Source: DATDAH01 sp963725155
Lineage (GTDB): Bacteria > Actinomycetota > Acidimicrobiia > Acidimicrobiales > DATDAH01
Assembly (NCBI GenBank): GCA_963725155.1
Contig: CAVRXU010000002.1
Location: forward strand, 806,001 to 870,000
Direction: 5' to 3'
Length of the DNA: 64,000 nucleotides
Shown: piece after piece, positions 11,436 through 21,348 of the stretch
Layout of the letters: each line of letters starts with the position of its first letter
Numbering within the stretch: position 1 is the first letter of the stretch
The notes under the pieces: model-generated
What the model was told of the DNA's origin: nothing
What the model saw: the letters and a program-made list of their open reading frames with translations, nothing else
The model's database searches: none
Made by a program: the position numbers and the translations under genes

Positions 11436-12466
11436 TGGCGACGTCGACCGACATCGCCGTCGTCGGGTGGGCCCAGACCCCGATGGTCCGCCACACCGAG
11501 CAGTCCGAGACCCAGCTCCTGCTGGCGCGTCATCACCGACGCCCTCGAGCCGCTCGGCCTGACCCGGGCCGACATCGACTTCACCTGTCTCGGCACCTGC
11601 GACTACATCACCGGCCAGGCCTTCTCGTTCGTCGTCGAACCTCGACGCGATCGGCGCCTGGCCGCCCAAGCGCGACTCCCACGTGGAGATGGACGGCGCC
11701 TGGGCGCTCTACGAGGCCTGGCTCCGGCTCCAGGAGGGCGACATCGAGATCGCCGTCGTCACCGGCTCCGGCCGGTCCTCGACCGGGGATCCGGCGCTCA
11801 TCTACCCGATGGAGATGGACCCCTACTACCTCGCTCCGCTCGGCGCCGACCCGCTCACCTTCGCCGCGCTGCAGGCCCGGGCCGTGATCGCCGCCGGGAT
11901 CGCCGACGAGCGGTCGATGGCCGAGGTCGCGGTCCGCTCCCGGGGCAAGGGCGACGTCGACCACGCTCCTGACCGGCGACTACGTCCGCGAGCCCCTGCG
12001 CCGCCACGACCTCCCGCCGATCACCGACGGCGCCGCGGCGATGGTGCTCGCCACCGGCGACCGGGCCCGCCAGCTGGTCGACCGACCGGCGTACATCACC
12101 GGCTTCGACCACCGCACCGAGTGCCACAACCCGTCGTTCCGGGCCCTCGCCGACTCGCCGTCGACGCGGCATCGCCGCCGAGGCCGCCGGCCTGGGCGAC
12201 GGTCCGGTCGAGGTCGCCGAGCTGCAGGCCGCGTTCACCCACGAGGAGCTGCTGCTGCGGCAGGTCCTCGGGCTCGGCGACGACGTGGCCGTGAACCCGT
12301 CGGGCGGCGCCCTGAAGTCGAATCCGATCATGGCGCACCGGCCTCTGCCGCATCGGCTACGCCGCCGACCACGTCTTCGGCGGCGGCAACCGGGCGCTGG
12401 CCCACTCGACGAGCGGGCCCGTGCCTGCAACAGAACCTCATCTGCATCCTGGAGGGCCGAGCGTGA
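11435..12466 (+). pseudogene. Thiolase-superfamily protein (SCP2-thiolase/Ltp2-like), frame broken by six +1 indels
   Basis: Starts MATSTDIAVVGWAQTPMVRH at an ATG overlapping the previous stop (TGATG). The corrected protein is about 341 residues and shows VEMDGAWALYEAWLRLQEGDIEIAVVTGSG near its middle, ITDGAAAMVLATGDRA, and the C-terminal NPSGGALKSNPIMATGLCR and CLQQN segments characteristic of thiolase-like acyl-CoA lyases/aldolases that need a DUF35 partner. Insertions lie near 11529, 11637, 11963, 12168, 12331 and 12413, carrying the frame through 2,0,1,2,0,1,2. Its stop overlaps the next start (GTGA). By analogy with the Ltp2-ChsH2 pair, it may cleave a beta-hydroxyacyl-CoA; the substrate is unknown. 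Conserved content in every segment argues for sequence errors over true decay. Confidence 0.78.
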
Positions 12467-13626
12467 TCCCCACCGCCGTCGTCGGCGTCGGGCAGACCCA
12501 CCACAAGTCCCGCCGTCGCGACGTCTCCTTCGGCGGCCTCGTGCGCGAGGCCGTGTTCCGCGCCCTCGACGACGCGCAGGCATGACGATGGCCGACATCG
12601 ACGCCGTCGTGCTCGGCAAGGCCCCCGACCTGTTCGAGGGGGTGATGAAGCCCGAGCTCTACCTCTCCGACGCGCTCGGCGCGGTGGGCAAGCCGATGTT
12701 CCGGGTGCACACCGCGGGCTCGGTCGGCGGCACCACGGCGATCGTCGCCGCCTCGCACGTGCAGGCGGGCAAGCACAAGACCGTGCTCGCCGTCGCCTTC
12801 GAGAAGCAGTCCGAGGGCAACGCCCAGTTCGCCCTCGGCAGCGGCAAGGGGGCCTCCCTCGGCGCCGGTGGGGCCTTCGCCCCCTTCATCCGGGCCTACA
12901 TCCAGCGCAGCGGCGCCCCCGAGCACATCGGGTGGAAGGTGGCGGTCAAGGACCGGCTGAACGCGCTGAAGAACCCGTACGCCCACCTCAAGATCGAGGA
13001 CATCTCCATCGAGAAGGTGAAGGCGTCCCCGATGATGTGGGAGCCGATCCGCTTCCTCGAGTCCTGTCCGTCCTCGGACGGCGCCTGCGCGATGGTGCTC
13101 ACCGACGAGGACGGCGGCAAGGCGGCGGCCGCCGACGGTCGGCCCCCGGCCTGGGTCCTCGGCACGTCGTCGCGCTCCGAGCCGCCGAGCTTCCCTGGGC
13201 GCGATCCCGTCCGCCCCGCGGCCTGCATCCAGTGCGCCGACGACGTCTACGCGATGGCCGGCATCACGGACCCCCGGGCAGCAGATCGACATGGCCGAGC
13301 TGTACGTGCCGTTCTCCTGGCACGAGGCGATCTGGCTGGAGGGCCACGACATCGCCGCCGAGGGCGAGGGCTGGAAGATGATCGACGACGGCTCCACCGA
13401 GCTGGGCGGCTCCTTCCCGATCAACGCCTCCGGCGGGGTGCTCTCGAGCAACCCGATCGGCGCCTCGGGCCTCCTGCGCTTCGCCGAGGCCGCCAACCAG
13501 GTCCGCGGCGCGGCCGGCGAGCACCAGGTCGAGGGGGCGAGCACGGCCCTGGCCATGGCCTACGGCGCCAACAGCCAGTACTTCAGCATGTGGGTCGTGG
13601 CCGACAGCCTCCAGCCCTTCGGCTGA
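12463..13626 (+). pseudogene. Second thiolase-like protein of the DUF35 operon, two frame breaks
   Basis: GTG start at 12463 inside the previous stop. The corrected protein is about 387 residues: IPTAVVGVGQTHHKSRRRDVSFGG, then MTMADIDAVVLGKAPDLFEG, HTAGSVGGTTAIVAASHV with thiolase-fold nucleophile-loop character, AVAFEKQSEGNAQFAL, SSDGACAMVLTDE and the C-terminal NASGGVLSSNPIGASGLLRF and YGANSQYFSMWV. The frame shifts near 12580 (one base missing, or two extra) and near 13275 (+1). It probably forms a hetero-oligomer with the preceding thiolase-like protein and the DUF35 protein. Beyond 13290 the frame is clean to the stop. Function in CoA-thioester metabolism is inferred from family and operon. 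Confidence 0.78.
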
Positions 13627-13637
13627 CGGCGTTGGCC

Positions 13638-13667
13638 GATCGGCCGACCCGTGCGACGATCGGCCGA
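13638..13667. repeat. Pair of 10-base direct repeats before the DUF4032 gene
   Basis: GATCGGCCGA occurs at 13638-13647 and again at 13658-13667, exactly 20 bases apart (two helical turns). The first copy sits in the perfect palindrome GGCCGATCGGCC (13634-13645) and the second runs into the ATG of the DUF4032 gene. It could be a binding site for a dimeric regulator controlling start-codon access; only position and symmetry support this. Confidence 0.3.
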
Positions 13668-14881
13668 TGGCCGACGAGGGCACGGAGGTCGAGATCGTCG
13701 TCCGCGGGGGTCACACCGACTTCCTGGACCTGCCATGGTCCACGCCCCTGGCCCAGTGGGATCACGAACGCCTGGTGCCGATGGCCCACGGCGTCAGCCG
13801 CCACGTGGTCCGCTTCGTCCGCTACGACCACCGCGTCTATGCCCTCAAAGAGACCGACGCCGCCCACGCCGAGGCCGAACACCGCACGCTGCGGCAGCTC
13901 CACGAGTCGGGCCTGCCCGTGGTCGAGCCGGTGGGCTTCGTCCGGGCCCGTGGCCCCGACGACGTCGCCGCCTTGATCACCCGGTACCTCGACTTCTCCC
14001 TGCCCTACTGGTACGTGCTGGGCCGGGAGGCGCAGGCCCCCCGGGAGGTGCTGATCGACGCCGCCGTCGTGCTGCTCGTCCGGCTCCACCTGGCGGGCGT
14101 GTTCTGGGGCGACGCCTCGCTCTCCAACATCCTGTTCCGCCGGGATGCCGGGGCGATGATGGCCTACCTGGTCGACGCCGAGACGACCGAGCTGCGGCCG
14201 TCGATCAGTGCCCAGCTCCGGGCCCACGACCTGGAGATCGCCTACGAGAACGTCGTCGGCGGCCTCCTCGACCTCCAGGCCTCGGGCCGGGTCGCTCCCG
14301 AGGTCGACCCGATGGCCATTGCCGACGAGCTGCGCGATCGCTACGAGGAACTGTGGGAGGAGCTGACCCGCACCGACCGCTTCGACTGCGCCGAGCGGTG
14401 GCGGATCGACGACCGTCTGCGCCGCATCAACGAGCTCGGCTTCGACGTGGAGGAGCTGGCCATCCGCTCGGTGGCTGACGGCCAGATCCTCGACATCACC
14501 CCCGCCCTGGTCGAGGAGGGTCACCACGCCCGGGAGCTCCAGCACCGCACCGGCCTCCGGGTCCAGGAGAACCAGGCCCGCCGGCTGCTGGCCGACATCG
14601 AGAACTTCCGGGCCCGGCTCGAGCAGGACGAGGGCCAGCCGGTCCCCGCAGCGGTGGGCGCGGCCCGGTGGCTGGGCGAGGTCTACGAGCCGATCGTCGG
14701 GGCCGTCCCGGCCGACCTGGCCAATCGGTTGGAGCCGGCCGAGCTCTTCCACGAGATGCTCGACCACCGTCACGCCATGGCCGAGCGGGCGGGGCGGGAG
14801 ATCAGCAACCCCGAGGCGCTGGCCGACTACCTGGCCACGGTTCTGCCCGCGCGGCCCGGCGAGCAGCGGCTCCTGGACTGA
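13667..14881 (+). CDS. DUF4032 protein with kinase-like N-terminal domain
   Basis: A 404-residue cytoplasmic protein. The N-terminal half resembles lipopolysaccharide-kinase-type folds: VYALKETDAAHAEAEHRTLRQL supplies a likely ATP-binding lysine and glutamate, and LHLAGVFWGDASLSNILF (about residues 140-157) resembles a kinase catalytic loop with the Asp and Asn spaced as in HxD...N, with LVDAETTE as a DFG-like segment. The C-terminal half (from about residue 215, starting IADELRDRYEELWEEL) is the DUF4032 region of charged helices. The function of the family is not established; a small-molecule or protein kinase role is inference. It stands alone, convergent with the sugar ABC operon with a 13-base gap. 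Confidence 0.82.
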   Translation: MADEGTEVEIVVRGGHTDFLDLPWSTPLAQWDHERLVPMAHGVSRHVVRFVRYDHRVYALKETDAAHAEAEHRTLRQLHESGLPVVEPVGFVRARGPDDVAALITRYLDFSLPYWYVLGREAQAPREVLIDAAVVLLVRLHLAGVFWGDASLSNILFRRDAGAMMAYLVDAETTELRPSISAQLRAHDLEIAYENVVGGLLDLQASGRVAPEVDPMAIADELRDRYEELWEELTRTDRFDCAERWRIDDRLRRINELGFDVEELAIRSVADGQILDITPALVEEGHHARELQHRTGLRVQENQARRLLADIENFRARLEQDEGQPVPAAVGAARWLGEVYEPIVGAVPADLANRLEPAELFHEMLDHRHAMAERAGREISNPEALADYLATVLPARPGEQRLLD

Positions 14882-14894
14882 GACGCGCCCGGGA

Positions 14895-16097
<1,203 letters not shown>

Positions 16098-16111
16098 GTC
16101 GCTCCTTGGGG

Positions 16112-16948
16112 TCAGCCCTTGACGGCACCAGCGGTCAGGCCCGCGACGATGCGGCGCTGGAACACGAGCACGATGATGACGATCGGGACGGTCACGACGA
16201 CCGAGGCGGCCATGACCGCGGTCACCGGCGACTGGAACTGCGACTGTCCGGTGAAGAAGGAGAGGGCGGCGGGCACGGTCCGGGCCCTGTCGGTCGAGGT
16301 CAGGGAGATGGCGAGCAGGAACTCGTTCCAACAGAAGAAGAAGGTCAGGATCGCGGTGGTGAAGACACCGGGGGCGGCGAGGGGCACGATGACCTTGCGG
16401 AATGCCTGCCACGACGTGGCCCCGTCGACTTGGGCGGCCTGCTCCATCTCCCAGGGGATCTGGCGGAAGAAGGCCGACATCGTCCAGATGGACAGGGGGA
16501 GGGCGAAGGTGAGGTACGGGATGATGAGGCCGAGCCAGGTGTCGTAGATGCCCAGGTTGCGCCACATGTTGAACAGGGGGCCGACCAGGGCGGCCTGGGG
16601 GAACATGGCGATGGCCAGGGCCATCGAGAGCAGGAGCTTCTTGCCCCGGAACTCGAGCCGGGCGATGGCGTAGGCCGCGAACATGGCCACGATCACCGAC
16701 AGCAACGTGGCGATGATGGCGATGCCGAACGAGTTGCGCAGGGCCGACGTGAAGAGCGAGTCGTTGAACACCGTGTCGAAGTTGTCCCAGGTCCAGTCCT
16801 CCGGGAAGAACGACGGGGACCCGCTGCGGAAGGTGTCGGGGCTCTTGAAGGCCAGGGAGGTCATCCAGAGGAGGGGGAACAGGGCCCAGGCGAGGATGAT
16901 CAGGCCCCAGACCGTCCACCAGTTGCTGGTCTTGCCGCCACTGGCCAT
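16112..16948 (-). CDS. Sugar ABC transporter permease (MalG type)
   Basis: Membrane subunit with six predicted helices, 278 residues, beginning MASGGKTSNWWTVWGLIILAW. The EAA loop that docks on the ATPase is present near residue 185 as EQAAQVDGATSWQAFRKVIVPL, with the conserved DGA and glycine. It forms a heterodimer with the permease encoded just upstream, whose stop overlaps this start by one base (TGATG). I took the internal ATG at 16948 because the longer frame upstream is a shadow of the MalF-type gene. Confidence 0.93.
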   Translation of the reverse strand: MASGGKTSNWWTVWGLIILAWALFPLLWMTSLAFKSPDTFRSGSPSFFPEDWTWDNFDTVFNDSLFTSALRNSFGIAIIATLLSVIVAMFAAYAIARLEFRGKKLLLSMALAIAMFPQAALVGPLFNMWRNLGIYDTWLGLIIPYLTFALPLSIWTMSAFFRQIPWEMEQAAQVDGATSWQAFRKVIVPLAAPGVFTTAILTFFFCWNEFLLAISLTSTDRARTVPAALSFFTGQSQFQSPVTAVMAASVVVTVPIVIIVLVFQRRIVAGLTAGAVKG

Positions 16949-17844
16949 CAGGTGTCCCCCCTGACCTGGCTGAGATCGGTGCGGAACCCCTTGATGAAGA
17001 TCACCGCGATGATCACGACCGTGGCGAACAGGAGCACGGACACGGCCGAGCCGGCGCCCAGGTTCACCAGCGTCACGTTCTGGCGGTAGGCCAGGAACGA
17101 CAGGGTCTCGGTGTCGTTGGCCCCGCTGGTCATGATGAACGGGTTGTCGAAGATCCGCCAGGCGTCCAGGGTCCGGAACAGGACGGCCACCATGATGGCG
17201 GCCTTCATGTTGGGTAGGACCACCTTCCACAGGCGCTGCCACGCCGTGGCTCCGTCGACCTTGGCCGCCTCCTGCAGCTCCTCGGGGACCTGGACCAGGC
17301 CGGCCAGCAGGAGCAGGGAGATGAACGGGGTCGTCTTCCAGATCTCCGAGAGCGTGATCACGAAGAGCGAGGACCACCGCTCGCCGAACCAGTTGAAGTC
17401 CTCGAGGCCGAACCACTGGTTCACGAACCCCGAGTCGAGCTGGAAGGCGTAGCGCCACACGAAGGCCGATACGACGGTGATGATCCCGTAGGGCACGAGG
17501 ATCGCCGTGCGCACGATCGACCGGCCCCGCAGGATCCGGTACATGACCCAGGCGAACCCGAAGCCGAGCACCAGCTCCACGCCGACGCTGACGAGGGTGA
17601 TGATCGCCGTTGTCGACACCGCGCTCCACCACACGGGGTCGGTGAGGACGGTGACGTAGTTCTTGAGGCCGACGAACTCCTTGCCGCTGGGGTCGGTCAG
17701 CCGGTAGCGGTAGAGCGAGAGGACCACCGCGTAGCCCAGGGGGTAGGCGGTCACGAGGATCATCACGAAGAAGGCGGGGAACGACAGCCGGAAGCCCAAG
17801 CGGCGCTCGGCGTGGAGGCGATCCGAGGCGATGGCCGCGGTCAC
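16948..17844 (-). CDS. Sugar ABC transporter permease (MalF type)
   Basis: A 298-residue integral membrane protein, starting MTAAIASDRLHAERRLGF, with about six helices and the EAA loop QEAAKVDGATAWQRLWKVVLP near residue 200. Together with the MalG-type subunit it forms the transmembrane channel of the importer. It overlaps the solute-binding protein gene by four bases (ATGA) and the next permease by one, so the subunits are translationally coupled, which favours equal amounts. Confidence 0.93.
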   Translation of the reverse strand: MTAAIASDRLHAERRLGFRLSFPAFFVMILVTAYPLGYAVVLSLYRYRLTDPSGKEFVGLKNYVTVLTDPVWWSAVSTTAIITLVSVGVELVLGFGFAWVMYRILRGRSIVRTAILVPYGIITVVSAFVWRYAFQLDSGFVNQWFGLEDFNWFGERWSSLFVITLSEIWKTTPFISLLLLAGLVQVPEELQEAAKVDGATAWQRLWKVVLPNMKAAIMVAVLFRTLDAWRIFDNPFIMTSGANDTETLSFLAYRQNVTLVNLGAGSAVSVLLFATVVIIAVIFIKGFRTDLSQVRGDT

Positions 17845-19151
17845 AGCAGTCGGTCCCCTCGGAGGACCTCACTCATGTAGGAGTCCGTCTCCTCCGGCGT
17901 GTCCGGGGACTGCACCGAGTTGGCGGGGTGCCAGGTGCGCTGCACGGAGGTCGACACGTCGCCGTAGTACGGGGTGATCGGGCGGGGAGCGGCCTCGTTG
18001 ATCGAGTCCCGGATCAGGTCAGCCATCGGGAAGGCCTCCCGGACGGCGGGATCGTCGTAGGCCGCGTCGCGGGCGGCCGGGTTGCCCGACTCGACCATGT
18101 ACTGGACGTTGCTGTCGACCGAGGTGATGCACGCCACCGCGTCGAGGGCCTCGTCGGGGTAGCGGGTGAAGTCCCCGATGGCCAGGTTGATGCCCCCGAG
18201 GGGTGGGGCGCTGGGCTCGTCGGCGTTGATCCGCGGGTAGCGGGCCCAACCGATGTCGTCGACCACGCTCTGGTCGAGCGCCCCACTGTCGACCTCGCCC
18301 TTCGCCGCGGCGTAGACGTAGGGCCAATTGACCATGAACGCCCCGTCGTCGCTCTGGAACAGGGAGCGGGCCTCTTCCTCGCCCGCCGTGGTCATGTCGG
18401 CCGGTGCCGCAGGGGAGTCGGCCAGGCGGCGGACGACCTCGGCCGCCTTGTCGCCCGCGGGAGAGGCCATCGACGGGGTGGCGTCGACCCCCTGATCGGT
18501 GTTCTCGATGATCTGCCCGCCGCCGGAGGCGACGAGGGCGTTGATCCACACCATGTAGCCCTCGTAGCGCCGCCCCTGGACGCCGATGCGCTTGTCGGCC
18601 GACTCGGCGGCGTCGATCATGGCGTCCCACGTGAAGTCCTCGGCGCTGGGATCGACCCCGGCGGCCTCAGCGACGGAGGTCCGGTACCAGAGCAGCTGGG
18701 TGTTGGCCCAGAAGGGCGTGGCCACGAGCTCATCGTCCCAGTAGGCCGTCTCCAGGGGGGCGTCGAGCACGCCCTCGGTCAGGGCATCGACCTCGGCGGG
18801 ATCGGTGATCGGGAGCAGGTAGCCGGCGTTGGCGAACTCGGCGACGAAGGGCGGGTCGAGGCTCATGAGGTCGACCGACGAGTCGCTCGCGGCGAGGCGG
18901 CGCACCAGCTGCTCCCGCTGGGCGTCGGCTTCGTTGGGCAGGACCTGGGTCTCGATGGAGTAGGCCCCGTCCGACTGGTCGGAGCACTGCTGGGCCAGCG
19001 TCGCCTGGCCGCCGTTGTCCGGGTTCGTGTACCAGACGAGCGTCGGCGGGCCGGAGTCGTCACCCGAGCAGGAGACGAGGAGCGCGGCTCCCAGGCAGAG
19101 AGCGACGACCGGTGCCGTCCGACGCCGCTTCAGCAACCCCCGCTGAGCCAT
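17841..19151 (-). CDS. Extracellular sugar-binding lipoprotein of the ABC importer
   Basis: Family 1 extracellular solute-binding protein, 436 residues. The N-terminus has twin arginines and a hydrophobic core (MAQRGLLKRRRTAPVV...), then the lipobox LVSC with Cys28 as the lipidated residue, so it should be anchored to the outer face of the membrane. The mature part starts PPTLVWYTNPDNGG and contains the family segment TFWANTQLLWYRTS-like near residue 150 (TPFWANTQLLWYRTS). Its position between a GH13 glucosidase and two MalFG-type permeases suggests oligomeric alpha-glucosides as ligand. A strong ribosome site (AGAGGGGGAC) precedes the ATG. Confidence 0.92.
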   Translation of the reverse strand: MAQRGLLKRRRTAPVVALCLGAALLVSCSGDDSGPPTLVWYTNPDNGGQATLAQQCSDQSDGAYSIETQVLPNEADAQREQLVRRLAASDSSVDLMSLDPPFVAEFANAGYLLPITDPAEVDALTEGVLDAPLETAYWDDELVATPFWANTQLLWYRTSVAEAAGVDPSAEDFTWDAMIDAAESADKRIGVQGRRYEGYMVWINALVASGGGQIIENTDQGVDATPSMASPAGDKAAEVVRRLADSPAAPADMTTAGEEEARSLFQSDDGAFMVNWPYVYAAAKGEVDSGALDQSVVDDIGWARYPRINADEPSAPPLGGINLAIGDFTRYPDEALDAVACITSVDSNVQYMVESGNPAARDAAYDDPAVREAFPMADLIRDSINEAAPRPITPYYGDVSTSVQRTWHPANSVQSPDTPEETDSYMSEVLRGDRLL

Positions 19152-19197
19152 CCGTCCCCCTCTTTGCTGACCATCAAAGGCGGGCTGGGCCCGGAAG

Positions 19198-20808
19198 TCA
19201 ACTGGTCAGCCAGACCCCCGTTACCCCAGGCAGCGATCCGTTAGACCCGAGGGGGCCACTGGCCAGCGCGATCCGGCCCGTCGCGTCGAGGGCGACGGTG
19301 TCGTCGCCGACGTTCACCACGCAGGTGAAGCCCGGGCCACGGTGGAAGGTGATGACCCCCGGTGGGCCCTCCGCCCACGCGAAGGGGCCGATGCCGAGCG
19401 ACGGCAGATCCCGGCGCAGGGCCAGCGCCGAGCGGTACAGCCGCAGCATGGAGTCGGCATCGGAGGCCTGCCGCTCCCGCGTCAGCGCCGCCCAGTCGGC
19501 CGGTTGGGGGAGCCACGCCGCGGGGCCCGGTCCGAACCCGTAGGAGGGCCGGTCGCCGGCCCACGGCAGCGGCACCCGACACCCGTCCCGTCCCCGCTCC
19601 TGGCCGCCCGAGCGGACGAACGTGGGGTCCTGGAGGACCTCGTCGGGCAGGTCGGTCACCTCGGGGAGGCCGAGCTCCTCGCCCTGGTAGAGGTAGGCCG
19701 CGCCGGGCAGGGCGAGCAGGAGCAGGATGGCCGCTCGGGCCCGGCGCGGCCCGAGGTCACCGCCGCCGTAGCGCGTCACGTGGCGCACCATGTCGTGGTT
19801 CGACAGCACCCAGGTCGGTGTGGCCCCCACCTCGGCCAAGCCGGTGATGCTCTCGTCGATCGCCTCCGTCAGGGCGGTGGCGTCCCACGGGGCCAGCAGG
19901 AGGTCGAAGTTGAAGGCGCTGTGCAGCTCGTCCGGCCGGACGTAGCGGGCCAGGCGGCGGGCACTGCCGAGGTAGGCCTCGGCCACGAAGACCTGGTCGC
20001 CCGGGTAGGCGTCGATCACCCTCCGCCAGTCCCGGTAGATGTCGTGGACCTCGTCCCGGTCCCAGTGGGGGTGGCCCTCGGCGGCCACCCCGGCGTGGGG
20101 GAAGCGTCCGGCGATGTCGGCCAGCTCGGGATCTTTGGCCAGCCCGTGGGCCACGTCGATGCGGAACCCGTCCACGCCCCGGTCGAGCCAGAAGGCCAGG
20201 ATCGAGTCGAACCCGTCCCGGACCTCGGCCCGGGTCCAGTCGAGGTCGGGCTGCTCGGGGGCGAAGAGGTGGAGGTACCACGGGCCGGGCTCACCGTCGG
20301 CCTCGGTGATGCGGGTCCACGCGGGGCCGCCGAAGACACTGCGCCAGTCGTTGGGCGGCTCGTCCCCGTCCGGGCCCCGACCGGGTCGGAACAAGTAGCG
20401 GTTCCGGGCCGGGCTCCCGGGGCCGCCGGCCAGCGCGGCGCGGAACCAGGCGTGCTCGACCGAGGTGTGGTTGGGCACGATGTCGACCAGGAGGCGCAGG
20501 CCGAGGTCGTGGGCGGTGGCCAGGAGGGCGTCGAAGTCGGCCATGGTGCCGAACTGCGGGTCGACGGCGCACGGGTCGGCGACGTCGTAGCCCCCGTCGG
20601 CCTGTGGCGACGGGTAGAAGGGCGTCAGCCACACCGCGTCCACCCCGAGGTCCGCCAGTGCGGGCAGCCGGGACCGGATGCCGGCCAGGTCACCCAGCCC
20701 ATCGCCGTCGGCGTCGGCGAAGCTGCGGACGTAGATCTCGTAGATGACCGCCTCTCGCCACCACGGGTCGCCGCCGCTCTGGTTGGGCGGGCTCGGATCG
20801 GGGGTCAT
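19198..20808 (-). CDS. GH13 alpha-glucosidase / oligo-1,6-glucosidase-like enzyme
   Basis: Cytoplasmic glycoside hydrolase family 13 enzyme, 536 residues, no signal peptide. The (beta/alpha)8 barrel motifs are in order: DIVPNHTS (region I, about residue 107), GFRIDVAHG with the nucleophile Asp (about 216), VFVAEAY with the acid/base Glu (about 274) and LSNHDMV with the third carboxylate (about 337). The start YEIYVRSFADADGDGLGDLAGI is the classic oligo-1,6-glucosidase/alpha-glucosidase signature. It would hydrolyse imported alpha-glucosides; it heads the transporter operon, 46 bases before the binding-protein gene. A trehalose synthase activity is less likely because the C-terminal extension of that group is missing. 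Confidence 0.92.
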   Translation of the reverse strand: MTPDPSPPNQSGGDPWWREAVIYEIYVRSFADADGDGLGDLAGIRSRLPALADLGVDAVWLTPFYPSPQADGGYDVADPCAVDPQFGTMADFDALLATAHDLGLRLLVDIVPNHTSVEHAWFRAALAGGPGSPARNRYLFRPGRGPDGDEPPNDWRSVFGGPAWTRITEADGEPGPWYLHLFAPEQPDLDWTRAEVRDGFDSILAFWLDRGVDGFRIDVAHGLAKDPELADIAGRFPHAGVAAEGHPHWDRDEVHDIYRDWRRVIDAYPGDQVFVAEAYLGSARRLARYVRPDELHSAFNFDLLLAPWDATALTEAIDESITGLAEVGATPTWVLSNHDMVRHVTRYGGGDLGPRRARAAILLLLALPGAAYLYQGEELGLPEVTDLPDEVLQDPTFVRSGGQERGRDGCRVPLPWAGDRPSYGFGPGPAAWLPQPADWAALTRERQASDADSMLRLYRSALALRRDLPSLGIGPFAWAEGPPGVITFHRGPGFTCVVNVGDDTVALDATGRIALASGPLGSNGSLPGVTGVWLTS

Positions 20809-20810
20809 TC

Positions 20811-20825
20811 CCGCGATCCTCGCGG
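20811..20825 (-). promoter_or_regulatory. Ribosome-binding site in a hairpin loop before the GH13 gene
   Basis: On the minus strand the bases just before the GH13 ATG read CCGCG-AGGAT-CGCGG. The 5-base arms pair perfectly and leave the AGGA ribosome-binding sequence in a 5-base loop, two bases before the start codon. This could tune initiation of the first gene of the transporter operon. Short stems of this type also arise by chance in GC-rich DNA. Confidence 0.3.
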
Positions 20826-20921
20826 ACTGGTCAAGGTCCCTGTTCGGGCACCCGCGAGTCGGGCGTCGGCACCGCCGCCCCGCCCGAGCTCCTCGCGCTC
20901 CGACTCGGTTGACCCAGGCGG

Positions 20922-21341
20922 TCAGGGAGCAAGGGCGACCAGGCGTCGCCCGCTGACCTTGAAGGGCACGATGCGCAGCCAGTGGACCCGGTCACCGGTC
21001 CACACGGCCTCGTCGGGGTCGATCTCGACGAGGTCGAGCTCATGGGTGTCGTAGACCTCGTTGGCGTAGCCGGCGACCATCACGGTCCAGCCCAGCCGGG
21101 CGTCGTCGTCGACCTCGTCGACCTCGAAGCCGACCCGGGCCCCGAGCGCGGCCCGCAGCTTGGTCCCCTCCTCGGTGCGCACGAGCAAGCTGCGACCATC
21201 GACCAGGTGATCAACGGGGAACAGCTCGGGATGGTCCGCCACCACGACAACGAGGCGGCCCCAGCGATGGGTGGCCACAAGCCGCCAGCACTCCGCTTCG
21301 GCGATCGCCACGAGGCGCCGACCCCGCGGGGTGCTGTCCAT
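20922..21341 (-). CDS. Pyridoxamine 5'-phosphate oxidase-family (split-barrel flavin/F420) protein
   Basis: A 139-residue protein starting MDSTPRGRRLVAIAEAECW. The segments WRLVATHRWGRLVVVVADHPELFPVDHLVDG, SLLVRTEEGTKLRAAL and VGFEVDEVDDDARLGWTVMV match the PPOX-like split-barrel fold that binds FMN or coenzyme F420. Actinobacteria have many such proteins with mostly unknown substrates. I chose the ATG at 21341, seven bases after the stop of the GH65 gene, because longer starts would run into that gene. It ends the operon HAD - GH65 - PPOX; a link to sugar metabolism is only by position. Confidence 0.75.
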   Translation of the reverse strand: MDSTPRGRRLVAIAEAECWRLVATHRWGRLVVVVADHPELFPVDHLVDGRSLLVRTEEGTKLRAALGARVGFEVDEVDDDARLGWTVMVAGYANEVYDTHELDLVEIDPDEAVWTGDRVHWLRIVPFKVSGRRLVALAP

Positions 21342-21348
21342 CCACCAA

